Source of the DNA: Nocardioides limicola
GTDB lineage: Bacteria; Actinomycetota; Actinomycetes; Propionibacteriales; Nocardioidaceae
NCBI RefSeq assembly: GCF_016827675.1
Contig: NZ_JAERJA010000008.1
Location: 1 to 64,000, forward strand
Direction of reading: 5' to 3'
DNA: 64,000 bases
Part shown: positions 8,122 through 15,819 of the stretch, one piece after another
Layout of the letters: the number at the start of each line of letters is the position of its first letter
Numbering within the stretch: the stretch's first letter is position 1
Translations under genes and position numbers: made by a program
Notes under the pieces: generated by a model
Told to the model about the DNA's origin: nothing
Databases searched by the model: none
The model's input: only the letters and a program-made list of their open reading frames with translations

Positions 8122-8906
8122 ACCGGGCCATCCCACTGGGTCTGCGGTCGGCAGCGGTGTTGGCTGCGGCGTCGCTGGCCGGGCTGCTGATGCTGCTGTG
8201 GCCACTGCTGCTCAGCGTCGAGCCGGGCGCCCGGGTGGATCCGCCGTTCCTGTTCCTGGCGCTGTTGCCGCTGGTGCTGGCGGTGGTGTTGGCCGAGTTC
8301 AGCGAGGGCGGCATGGACGCCCGGGTGCTCGCGGTGCTCGGCGTACTCACTGCAGTCAATGCGGTGCTGCGCGGACTCAGTGCCGGCGCCGGGGGAGTCG
8401 AACTGGTCTTCTTCCTACTGATCCTGGGCGGCCGGGTCTTCGGGCCCGGCTTCGGCTTCACGCTGGGCTGTACGTCGCTGTTCGCCTCCGCGTTGGTCAC
8501 CGCCGGGGTTGGCCCGTGGCTGCCGTTCCAGATGCTGGTGGCAGCTTGGGTGGGGATGTGTGCGGGGTTGTTGCCGCGCCGGGTCGACGGCCGGGCCGAG
8601 ATCGTGATGCTGATCTGCTACGGGGTGGTCGCTGCCTACGTGTACGGGCTCTTCCTGAACCTGTCCGGGTGGCCCTTCCTGCTCGGGGTGGAGGTGCCGG
8701 GCGCCACCGGAGGATTGTCCTACCTCGCGGGCGCGCCGATATGGGAGAACCTGCAGCGGTTCGCGGCGTACACCCTGCTCACCTCGACCAGCACCTTCGA
8801 CAGCGGCCGGGCGATCACCACCGCAGTCGCCCTCGCGGTGCTCGGCCCCTCGGTGCTGGCGACACTGCGGCGGGCGTCCCGGCGGGCGGTGACGAGTCGT
8901 CGCTGA
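8118..8906 (+). CDS. cbrT: ECF transporter substrate-binding S component, CbrT-like (cobalamin)
   Basis: A 262-residue polytopic membrane protein with about six hydrophobic segments. It contains RVLAVLGVLTAVNAVLRG near 60-78, the GGRVFGPGFGFTLG turn near 110 and GVGPWLPFQMLVAAWVG near 132-148, a pattern I associate with the CbrT group of cobalamin-specific S components. It is the last gene of the riboswitch operon and starts with an ATG overlapping the ATPase stop. It would bind the vitamin in the membrane and hand it across when the T/A module toggles it. Substrate specificity rests on the riboswitch plus this motif; a different corrinoid or precursor cannot be excluded. Confidence 0.8.
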   Translation: MNRAIPLGLRSAAVLAAASLAGLLMLLWPLLLSVEPGARVDPPFLFLALLPLVLAVVLAEFSEGGMDARVLAVLGVLTAVNAVLRGLSAGAGGVELVFFLLILGGRVFGPGFGFTLGCTSLFASALVTAGVGPWLPFQMLVAAWVGMCAGLLPRRVDGRAEIVMLICYGVVAAYVYGLFLNLSGWPFLLGVEVPGATGGLSYLAGAPIWENLQRFAAYTLLTSTSTFDSGRAITTAVALAVLGPSVLATLRRASRRAVTSRR

Positions 8907-8937
8907 ATCCCGGGAGGGCTGCGCCGGCGGGGGGTCG

Positions 8938-10023
8938 CTACCAGGTGATGGTGAAGGTGCGGGTGTAGTCGAGGGAGTGGGGGTTCTCGGCTGCGTCCAG
9001 GCAGTTGAACGTGGTGGAGATTTCGAGGTCGTGGCTGGGGGCGGTGCGGGCCAAGAACGTGGGTCCGGGTTGGCCCAGAAGGCGGGTGAGGGCTTGGGCG
9101 AGTTCGTCGCCCGGGTTTCCCGTCTCGGGTCTGTCGTTGGTGGTGGCGCTCACGTCGGTGTGCATGGGTTGGCCGTCGAGGCGGAGGGTGGTGGAGGAAG
9201 GACGGCGGGGGTCCTGCTGGCAGGCCCTGCCGAACAGGCCAGTCACGTCGTCGGTCACGTCGTCGGGACGTTCGAAGAATCGAGCCAATCGGACTCGCAT
9301 GTCTGTTTGCAGGGTGACCCAGGTGTAGTCGTCGCCGAGTGTCTGGGCCCAGCCCAGAGTGGGGGAGTAGGGGTGGCGGGCCAGAAAGAAGAGGCAGTCT
9401 GTGTATGCGCTGGCTTGGGGGTGCCCCCAGCCGTCGTCGCGGCAGTCGAGTGAGGCGTAGGCGGGGTCGGTGTCGTAGAGCACCTGCGCGAGGCCGGTGT
9501 CGCGGTGACCGGTGGTGTCGACGCGCTGGGTGACGCCGGCGAACTCGACGCTGAGTTCGAGGTCGTGCTCGGTCTCGGCCTCGGGGTCAGCGTGGATGTG
9601 CAGATAGTGGGACTGCCGGAGGCCGTAGGCGTTGACGTGTTGCTGTCCCAACTCATAGTGGTACTCGCCGATTCGCAAGGAGAGTGTCGCCACGGACTCG
9701 TCCGTGGACAGGAGAGTGGAGAGCGGATGCTGCCGTCTCTCGCGTTCGAAGAAGACCTTGACCGGCAGGAAGGCTCGGTCGCGCTTGGGGGTGAGGGGTC
9801 GATCGTTGGGACGGTTGATGTGGGGGACGGGTTCGCCGATGGTGACGCCGATCCTGCCTCCGGGTACCTGCACGGAGAGGTCGGTCCCGGTGACATCGAT
9901 GGGCCGATGTTCGGCCATGATCCCGTCGGGCAGATCAGGGCTCATGGAGCAGGCCGCTATCAGAACGACGCAGGCCAGTGTGGCCAGCACGATCCTCAGC
10001 CGTGGCAGCTCACCAGTTGACAT
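8938..10023 (-). CDS. Putative secreted lipoprotein of unknown function
   Basis: A 361-residue product with a lipoprotein signal (VLIAACS lipobox near residue 20), followed by a soluble domain with no motif I recognise. It is rich in His, Thr and acidic residues, with cysteines at CRDDGWGHP, DCLFF, GRACQQD and FNCLDA. The ATG at 10023 overlaps the upstream coding region by 14 bases, so it is co-translated with the 471-residue protein. An in-frame extension further upstream is only shadow sequence of that gene. Codon third positions look less GC-saturated than in the neighbouring transporter genes, which may reflect recent acquisition. Confidence 0.75.
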   Translation of the reverse strand: MSTGELPRLRIVLATLACVVLIAACSMSPDLPDGIMAEHRPIDVTGTDLSVQVPGGRIGVTIGEPVPHINRPNDRPLTPKRDRAFLPVKVFFERERRQHPLSTLLSTDESVATLSLRIGEYHYELGQQHVNAYGLRQSHYLHIHADPEAETEHDLELSVEFAGVTQRVDTTGHRDTGLAQVLYDTDPAYASLDCRDDGWGHPQASAYTDCLFFLARHPYSPTLGWAQTLGDDYTWVTLQTDMRVRLARFFERPDDVTDDVTGLFGRACQQDPRRPSSTTLRLDGQPMHTDVSATTNDRPETGNPGDELAQALTRLLGQPGPTFLARTAPSHDLEISTTFNCLDAAENPHSLDYTRTFTITW

Positions 10024-11425
10024 CGTTGATGTTCTCCTGAGCGATGCGTTCGGCCAATGCACGGAACTCCGCCGCCGCAACCTCATCGATGAGGTCGAAC
10101 TCCTGCGCGGTGGCCCGGAGGGCCTCCTCAGCCGCTTCGAGGTCACGAATCGTCTCGGTGAGCACTTCGATCGCCGCCTCTTGGGTGCGTTGATACTCAC
10201 GCAAGGGACCAGTGTCCCCGAATCCGATCGAGCCCGATCGTTGCCATGGGCCGGACTCGCTCCATCCCAACGGCTGACGAGCCTGGCGGAGATCAGTGGC
10301 GACGGACGGGAGATAGAGGTCGATGATGCGGCTGAGCTTGCGCTTGTTGAGAGTGACCAAGGACTGCCGGTCCAAGGCGTCGGACGGGGACGCCTGTGCG
10401 CGGCGGGCGAGGGCGAACCCACCGGCGTCCGCCTTCTTCGCTGCATCAACCAATGCGTCGGCCGCGGCTTCCTCCACCTCCCTGATCGCACCCCCGAGAG
10501 TTGCCAGGGCCTTCTTGACCGACTCGAGCACCTCTCGTGGGCTGGCTCCGCCGAGCGACAACTCCTCGCGGTCGCTGGTTTCAGTGGGCTTGAACAGGTC
10601 AGCCGCCGTGAGCGCGCCGACGGAAGTGAGGCCAGCCGCAACGGCCGCCGCGGTGCCGGCGGTCATGAAGGTGGCGACGGCCGCGGCGATCGTGCCGACA
10701 ACGGTCAGGACCGGCCGCCAGTCCATGGATCCCCCGGAGTTTGGCCCCGAGGCCAGCATGGCTTGAACGGCCTGGGTCTGGATCGCCGCCACATCGGCTG
10801 CGGCCCTGCTCCAAAGCTCCGCTTCGCTGGCCAAAGTGATGTGCAGCAGGGAGACAAGGGAATGCTGGCATCCCACGCTCATCCTGAGGGGTCCTAGGAA
10901 GTCCGCTGCAAAGTTCTCGATGTAGAGCCCGTCGAGGGACATGGCAAGGGTGTAGAGATTGTTGAGATCGTTGGCAAGACGGGAGTTCGCTGCGGGATAG
11001 CGGCCAGCAGCTGGGTCCAGGTGCGCATCGACCGCCAACTCGTCAGCTCCGCTCTTGACCTGGGCGGCGCCCATCAGGAACGGCAACGGCGAGGGCAGGG
11101 CGCCGGGCAACCACGGCGCGAAGACCTCATGGAGCTGCGCTGGCCAGAAGCCGAAGACCTGCTCTTGCAGGACCTCCTGCATGTGCTGGGCCTGGGCGTC
11201 GAACTGATCACGCATCATGTCGCCCGCGGTGTCACCGGGGTAGGCGGCCCGATACTCCCAGCGCACGGTGGCGTTCTGCACCTGGAGTCGCAACCCTGTC
11301 AGATCCCCCTGGGAGTAGACCCCGGGGCCGTGATAGTCGAAGCCACGGTGCTCCATGTCTGAACGGATCGCGGCCGCGACGAGTTGATCCAGCCGCGTAG
11401 CGGCCTTGAACACCTGATCCAGCAT
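10010..11425 (-). CDS. Unknown helical protein with a central hydrophobic hairpin
   Basis: A 471-residue protein, mostly alpha-helical and Ala-rich. Residues ~120-215 look like a helical hairpin (LDNLYTLAMSL-like heptads). A strongly hydrophobic double segment follows (VVGTIAAAVATFMTAGTAAA, about 240-275), then a coiled-coil-like C-terminal half. The mix of a WXG-like N-terminal bundle, a Gly/Ala hydrophobic patch and a partner lipoprotein recalls proteins handled by type VII secretion, but no clear WXG or YxxxD signal was found, so this is only a suggestion. The ATG at 11425 follows a GGGGG stretch; a TTG at 11458 is an alternative. The downstream gene encodes a lipoprotein. Confidence 0.7.
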   Translation of the reverse strand: MLDQVFKAATRLDQLVAAAIRSDMEHRGFDYHGPGVYSQGDLTGLRLQVQNATVRWEYRAAYPGDTAGDMMRDQFDAQAQHMQEVLQEQVFGFWPAQLHEVFAPWLPGALPSPLPFLMGAAQVKSGADELAVDAHLDPAAGRYPAANSRLANDLNNLYTLAMSLDGLYIENFAADFLGPLRMSVGCQHSLVSLLHITLASEAELWSRAAADVAAIQTQAVQAMLASGPNSGGSMDWRPVLTVVGTIAAAVATFMTAGTAAAVAAGLTSVGALTAADLFKPTETSDREELSLGGASPREVLESVKKALATLGGAIREVEEAAADALVDAAKKADAGGFALARRAQASPSDALDRQSLVTLNKRKLSRIIDLYLPSVATDLRQARQPLGWSESGPWQRSGSIGFGDTGPLREYQRTQEAAIEVLTETIRDLEAAEEALRATAQEFDLIDEVAAAEFRALAERIAQENINDVNW

Positions 11426-11567
11426 CCCTGTACCCCCGAGAGTCGTACTCGCTGCCAAGTCAACAGGCAGGAGTCTAAGGCGCGGGCTGGGGTGGTTGAG
11501 CCACGCTTGTGGATTGCAGGGTCTGCAGCCGGTCAGAGTGGACGTCGAGGGCGACCGGAGGCGTCAG

Positions 11568-12677
11568 TCAGCGGGTCCGCACAGCCACGATCCGGTCGTC
11601 GCCGTCCACCGGGTCGCCGCGGCCGTCGGTGTTCGAGGTGGCCAGCCACACAGTGCCGTCGGGGGCGGCGACCACAGTGCGGATCCGCCCCAGTTCCCCG
11701 GTGAAGAAGGCCGCGGGCTCCCCTCCGTCGGCATCCATCCGCCACAGGCGTCGCCCGCGCAGTGCGGCCATCCACAGGTGGCCGTCGGACCAGGCCAAGC
11801 CGGACGGGGAGGCGTCGGCCGGCGGCCACACGTGGATGGGGTCGATGTACTCCGGGCTGCCTCCCATGCCTTCCACAGCAGGCCAGCCGTAGTTGCCGCC
11901 GGCAGTGATCAGGTTCAACTCGTCCCAGGCGTTCGCGCCGAACTCGCTCGCCCAGAGTCGATCCTGGTCGTCGAAGGCCAGGCCCTGCACGTTGCGGTGT
12001 CCCAGCGACCAGACGGGGGAGTCGGGGTTGGGGTTCCCGGGGGCCGGGTCGCCGTCGGTGGTGACCCGCAGGATCTTTCCCGCCAACGAGCCGGGGTCCT
12101 GGGCCAGCCCAGGGACCGCGGCGTCCCCGGTGGCCACGTAGAGATACCCGTCCGGGCCGAAGATCATCCGGCCGCCGTCATGGATCCGGGCATTCGGGAT
12201 CCCGGACAGGATCACCTCACCCGGCCCCAGCCCGCCGCCGGCGAACCGGGTCCGCAGCACCCGGTTGTCGTTCTCGGTGCTCACATAGAGGAAGACGTCG
12301 GCGTCCTCGCTGACCGCGATCCCGAGCAGTCCGGCCTCGCCGGTCGGCGCGGCGACGTCGATCTCCGCGACCACGGTCGGGGACTCACCAGCGCGGATCG
12401 CGAGCACCCGGGCGGTGTCCCGTTCGGTGACCAGCGCGGTGCCGTCGTCGAGGAAGGCGATGCCCCACGGGACGTGCAGCCCTTCGGCGATGGTCTCGAC
12501 GATCGCCGGCTCACCCGGCGACTCAGGCTCACCCGGCGACTCAGGGTCACCGGTCGTGTCCGGATCGGTCTCCGGAGCCGGCTCCTCGCTGGTCGGGGTG
12601 CCTGGCTCGGGTGGATCGACCGTCGTGCCGCACCCCACCAGCAGCACCGACATCAGGATCGCCATCACCGTCCGCAT
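11568..12677 (-). CDS. PQQ-dependent sugar dehydrogenase-like lipoprotein (soluble GDH/Asd family)
   Basis: A 369-residue lipoprotein (lipobox LLVGC near residue 15), then a Pro/Glu/Thr linker with the duplicated ESPGEP, then a six-bladed propeller of the aldose sugar dehydrogenase type. Recognisable segments are HDGGRMIFGPDGYLYVATGD, SLGHRNVQGLAFD, EFGANAWDELN and GGNYGWPAVEG. Family members oxidise aldoses outside the membrane with PQQ as cofactor and feed electrons to respiration. No PQQ synthesis genes are in the window, so the cofactor would come from elsewhere or the protein may be a non-enzymatic propeller. The start is set by the lipoprotein signal; the upstream in-frame part is shadow sequence. 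Confidence 0.82.
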   Translation of the reverse strand: MRTVMAILMSVLLVGCGTTVDPPEPGTPTSEEPAPETDPDTTGDPESPGEPESPGEPAIVETIAEGLHVPWGIAFLDDGTALVTERDTARVLAIRAGESPTVVAEIDVAAPTGEAGLLGIAVSEDADVFLYVSTENDNRVLRTRFAGGGLGPGEVILSGIPNARIHDGGRMIFGPDGYLYVATGDAAVPGLAQDPGSLAGKILRVTTDGDPAPGNPNPDSPVWSLGHRNVQGLAFDDQDRLWASEFGANAWDELNLITAGGNYGWPAVEGMGGSPEYIDPIHVWPPADASPSGLAWSDGHLWMAALRGRRLWRMDADGGEPAAFFTGELGRIRTVVAAPDGTVWLATSNTDGRGDPVDGDDRIVAVRTR

Positions 12678-12702
12678 GCCTACGATCGTGGCAGACGCCC
12701 GG

Positions 12703-13362
12703 TCAGATCGGCGGCGGCTCGTGGCCGATGCCCGTCGCGACTGCCGGCGACAGCACCCAGACGGCGTACTCATCATCGGGTGGATGCAGTTCATACGAGC
12801 CGAACCGGTGGTCCACTCGCAGCCCGGCTGCGACCACGTCGGCGGAGAACTCCTCGGCCGAGTAGCGACGGGCAGTCGCGGGGCCGCCGTCGAGATGGAA
12901 CCCGACCAGGAGCCGACCGCCGGGCGCCAACACGTCCCGCAACCGTTCGAGCACCTCGCGCTCGGTGCCCTCGGCGAGGAAGACCATCACATTGCCGACC
13001 GCCACGACCAGGTCGAACTCGACCGGGCCACCCGTCGCGGCCAAGGCGTCGGCATCGACGTCGAGGATGTCGAGCTCGAGCACCGGTACGTCGGGGTAGG
13101 TGGCCAGCGACTGGGCGACCAGCGTGGGGTCGGGTTCGACGGCGAGCACGCGATGGCCCCGCCCCGTCAGGTAGGCCGCCACCCGGCCCATCCCGCTGCC
13201 CGCATCCAGGATCCGGGCTCCCCGCGGGGCCAGCGCGTCGGCCAGCCGGGCCTCGCCGTCCACATCCGCACCGGAGGCCACCAGCGCGGCGAAGGTCGTG
13301 CCGTAGCCGGCGGTGGCCGCACCGGCCAGTTCCCAGCGGGTGCGGCGCTCAGTCGAGCCCAT
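12703..13362 (-). CDS. Class I SAM-dependent methyltransferase
   Basis: A 219-residue Rossmann-fold methyltransferase. Motif I (ARILDAGSGMGRVAAYL) binds SAM near residue 50; the acidic end of strand 2 is VLAVEPDP; motif post-I and IV appear as LDILDVD and FDLVVAVGNVMVF; LAPGGRLLVGFH is the family's post-IV strand. The substrate cannot be read from sequence. Its start lies 14 bases inside the end of the upstream hydrolase gene, so the two are probably co-transcribed. Confidence 0.85.
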   Translation of the reverse strand: MGSTERRTRWELAGAATAGYGTTFAALVASGADVDGEARLADALAPRGARILDAGSGMGRVAAYLTGRGHRVLAVEPDPTLVAQSLATYPDVPVLELDILDVDADALAATGGPVEFDLVVAVGNVMVFLAEGTEREVLERLRDVLAPGGRLLVGFHLDGGPATARRYSAEEFSADVVAAGLRVDHRFGSYELHPPDDEYAVWVLSPAVATGIGHEPPPI

Positions 13363-14314
13363 CGAGGAATTCTTGCAGCAGCACGTGCACCTCGTCCGGC
13401 TTCTCCATCGCGATGAAGTGGCTGCCCGGCAGTTCGACGTACCTGGCGTCGGGGATCCGGTCCGCGGCCGAGCGCATGTCCTTGGCCCCGGCCAACAGAT
13501 CCCAGGTGGCGGCCACGAACCAGGTCGGCACGGCGATCCGGCTCAGCGACACTCGTTGGTGCCGGTGGGTGCGCAGGGCCAGATGCATGTACCACCCCTG
13601 CGGGGTGCTCAGGAAGTCGCGCAGCGCGATCGAGGCCTGCTTCGGATCTGCCAGCGGCAGCATGAAACCCGAGTGGGAGACCAGCCAGACGCTCCTGGGG
13701 CCCATCGGCAGACCGGCGGCGATCGGGCTGGTCAACGGGCCGGCGTACTTCATCACCCGGGCCAGGTTGACCGTGATCAGTTCGTTGAGCGGGTTCGGCA
13801 GCCGCAGCGGCCGCAGCATCGTGGAGAAGGTGCGGCCCGGGACACCAGCGACGGCGAACAGGCCGGTGACCCGCTCGGGGTGGGTGGCGGCCAGTTCGAA
13901 CATCGTGTTCACGCCCATCGACCAGCCCATCACCGGGGCTGCGTCGATCCCGAACGCATCCAGGACGGCGATCGCGTCATCGACGAAGTGCTCGATGTGC
14001 ACGTGGGTGCGCTTCGCCGGCCGCTCGGAGCCGCCCACGCCACGGTGATACCAGGAGACCACTCGCACCCCGGCATCCGGACGGAGCAGCGCCGGCCACG
14101 TGTAGGGGTTGGTGCCCAGCCCGTTGCAGAGCAGCACCACCGGGGCATCGGGGGAGTCGACCGGGTTGGTCGACCAGGCCCGCAGCCGAGTGCCGTCGCC
14201 GCTGACCACGTCGTGGAAGCGCAGCCCGCTGCCGGGGTGGGCGTCGGACTCCGGCGCCGGCACGAGGGTCGGTGCGGCGTACCCGGTGGGCTCAGGCGTG
14301 CTCATCAAGGCCAT
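13349..14314 (-). CDS. Alpha/beta-fold hydrolase
   Basis: A 321-residue alpha/beta hydrolase. The oxyanion strand is VVLLCNGLGTNPYTW, then YHRGVGGSERP; the nucleophile elbow is GWSMG (near residue 132) and the catalytic His sits in GSHFIAMEKPDEV near the C-terminus. Substrate unknown; closest in pattern to esterases and meta-cleavage-type hydrolases. The first ATG (14314) and a second one three codons on are both possible starts; neither has a good ribosome binding site. It heads the pair with the methyltransferase gene. Confidence 0.87.
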   Translation of the reverse strand: MALMSTPEPTGYAAPTLVPAPESDAHPGSGLRFHDVVSGDGTRLRAWSTNPVDSPDAPVVLLCNGLGTNPYTWPALLRPDAGVRVVSWYHRGVGGSERPAKRTHVHIEHFVDDAIAVLDAFGIDAAPVMGWSMGVNTMFELAATHPERVTGLFAVAGVPGRTFSTMLRPLRLPNPLNELITVNLARVMKYAGPLTSPIAAGLPMGPRSVWLVSHSGFMLPLADPKQASIALRDFLSTPQGWYMHLALRTHRHQRVSLSRIAVPTWFVAATWDLLAGAKDMRSAADRIPDARYVELPGSHFIAMEKPDEVHVLLQEFLDGLD

Positions 14315-14376
14315 GGCAGGGATTGTCCCCTACAACCATGCCCACCGACGGGATTGGCGACCGAGATCACGTCGCC

Positions 14377-15234
14377 TCAGTCCGGCGCCGGCTCGGTGTG
14401 CGGCGGCCGAGCACGGGTGGCGCCGATGCTGGCCGCGACCACACAGGCCAGCGCCAGCCACTGCAGCAGCGTGAGGAACTCGCCCAGCACCACGATCGCG
14501 GCCAGTGCCGCCGCAGCCGGCTCCAGGCTCATCAGGATGCCGAAAGTGGCCGGCGCCAGGGTGCGCAACGCCACCAGTTCGCAGGAGTAGGGGATCACCG
14601 AACTCAACAGCCCCACCAGCGCCCCCAGCATCAGGATCCGGGGGTCGAACAGGGTCGAACCGCCCGCGCTCAGGGCGAAGGGGACCAGCCCGACGGCGGC
14701 GATCACGCTGGCCGTGGCCAGCCCGTCCAATCCCGGCCAGCGACGCCCGGTGTCGGCGCTGAGCAGGATGTACGCCGCCCAGGCAGCCCCGGCGAGCAGG
14801 GCGAAGGCGACGCCGACCGGATCGAGTTCGGCGCGTTCGGCGCCCAGCAGCAGCACCCCGACGGCGGCCAGGCCCACCCAGGCCAGATCCCGGACCCGAC
14901 GGGAGCCGAGGACGGCTACCGCCAACGGGCCGACGAACTCGATGGTGACCGCGATGCCCAACGGGATGCGGGCGAACGACTGATAGATCGCCCAGTTCAT
15001 CACTCCGAGCGAGGCACCGAAGCCGAGCACCACCCACCAGTCCGCCCGGCTTCGGCCACGAAGTCGGGGGCGCACGATCAGGGTCAGCAACAGGGCGCTG
15101 GTGGCCAACCGCAACCACACCAGGGTGGTCGGCGTGACCTGACTGAACAGGTCCTTGGCGATCGCGGCGCCGAACTGGACCGAGGCGATCGCCAGCAGCA
15201 CCAGCCAGATCGCGCGGACGTGGGACGGGTTCAC
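14377..15234 (-). CDS. EamA/DMT-family exporter (RhtA-like)
   Basis: A 285-residue inner-membrane protein with ten hydrophobic segments in two EamA halves. The pattern (FGAAIAKDLFSQVTPTTLVW near the N-terminus, NWAIYQSFARIPLGIAVTIE, PYSCELVALRTLAPATFGIL) is that of the RhtA/YhbE-like threonine/homoserine and amino acid exporters. The ATG overlaps the end of the upstream PadR gene by four bases, so a PadR regulator and the pump form one operon, probably drug- or metabolite-inducible. Confidence 0.87.
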   Translation of the reverse strand: MNPSHVRAIWLVLLAIASVQFGAAIAKDLFSQVTPTTLVWLRLATSALLLTLIVRPRLRGRSRADWWVVLGFGASLGVMNWAIYQSFARIPLGIAVTIEFVGPLAVAVLGSRRVRDLAWVGLAAVGVLLLGAERAELDPVGVAFALLAGAAWAAYILLSADTGRRWPGLDGLATASVIAAVGLVPFALSAGGSTLFDPRILMLGALVGLLSSVIPYSCELVALRTLAPATFGILMSLEPAAAALAAIVVLGEFLTLLQWLALACVVAASIGATRARPPHTEPAPD

Positions 15235-15767
15235 TCCAGGCGCCGGATCAGGTCCAGGATCGTGTCGCGTTCATTCCCGTAGTGTGCCAAGCCCCAGTCC
15301 GCCACCAGCGCCGGGTGGTGGAACGCCTCGCCCGGAGCGTCGGCCCCACGCAGCGCCTCGCGGACCTCCTGCAGTGCCGCCAGCTGGTCGTCGAGCGCGA
15401 CCACATGATCGCGCAGCATCTTCACGTTGGTCTCGACCGAGACCAGGTGGCCGATCAGCAACCGCAGCGCCACCGGGTGCTTGAGCACGCTGAAGCCGGC
15501 CGGCGTCTCCTCCAGCCAGGTGGTCAGGGCGGCGCGCCCGGCGTCGGTGATGGCGTACGTCGTACGGCCGTCGGCCTCGTGGGCGGTCACCAGGCCCCGA
15601 CTGCTGAGCCGGGTCAGTTCCGAGTAGACCTGGCTCATCGCCGGGGAGACCCAGTAGAAGCGCAACGTCGAGTCCGCGCGCTGCTTCAACTCGTACCCGG
15701 TGAGTTCGTCGCCGAAGGTCAGCAGGCCGAGCAGTGCGTAGGAGGTGATCGGAAGGTCTTGACTCAT
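15231..15767 (-). CDS. PadR-family transcriptional regulator
   Basis: A 178-residue regulator with an N-terminal winged helix (YALLGLLTFGDELTGYELKQ; recognition-helix region SQVYSELTRLSSRGLV; wing TTYAITDAGRAALTTWL) and a C-terminal helical effector/dimerisation domain (about 95-178). PadR proteins repress efflux or detoxification genes and release DNA on ligand binding. It is the first gene of the operon with the EamA exporter and is divergent from the BNR-propeller gene; a 17-bp palindrome sits between them. Confidence 0.9.
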   Translation of the reverse strand: MSQDLPITSYALLGLLTFGDELTGYELKQRADSTLRFYWVSPAMSQVYSELTRLSSRGLVTAHEADGRTTYAITDAGRAALTTWLEETPAGFSVLKHPVALRLLIGHLVSVETNVKMLRDHVVALDDQLAALQEVREALRGADAPGEAFHHPALVADWGLAHYGNERDTILDLIRRLE

Positions 15768-15783
15768 GGTGGCAACAGACTAC

Positions 15784-15800
15784 TGTTCCAATTAGGAACA
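15784..15800. promoter_or_regulatory. Palindromic operator, probably for the adjacent PadR regulator
   Basis: TGTTCC-AATTA-GGAACA is a perfect 6-bp inverted repeat with a 5-bp centre. It lies in the 52-bp gap between the divergent padR and propeller genes, so a bound regulator would cover both promoters. Assignment to PadR is inferred from position. Confidence 0.6.
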
Positions 15801-15819
15801 CAACAGGTGGGAGAGTGAG

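Noticed and set aside
5848..8205. 785-residue minus-strand frame across ecfT-ecfA
   Set aside because: Antisense shadow; both sense genes have complete family motifs.
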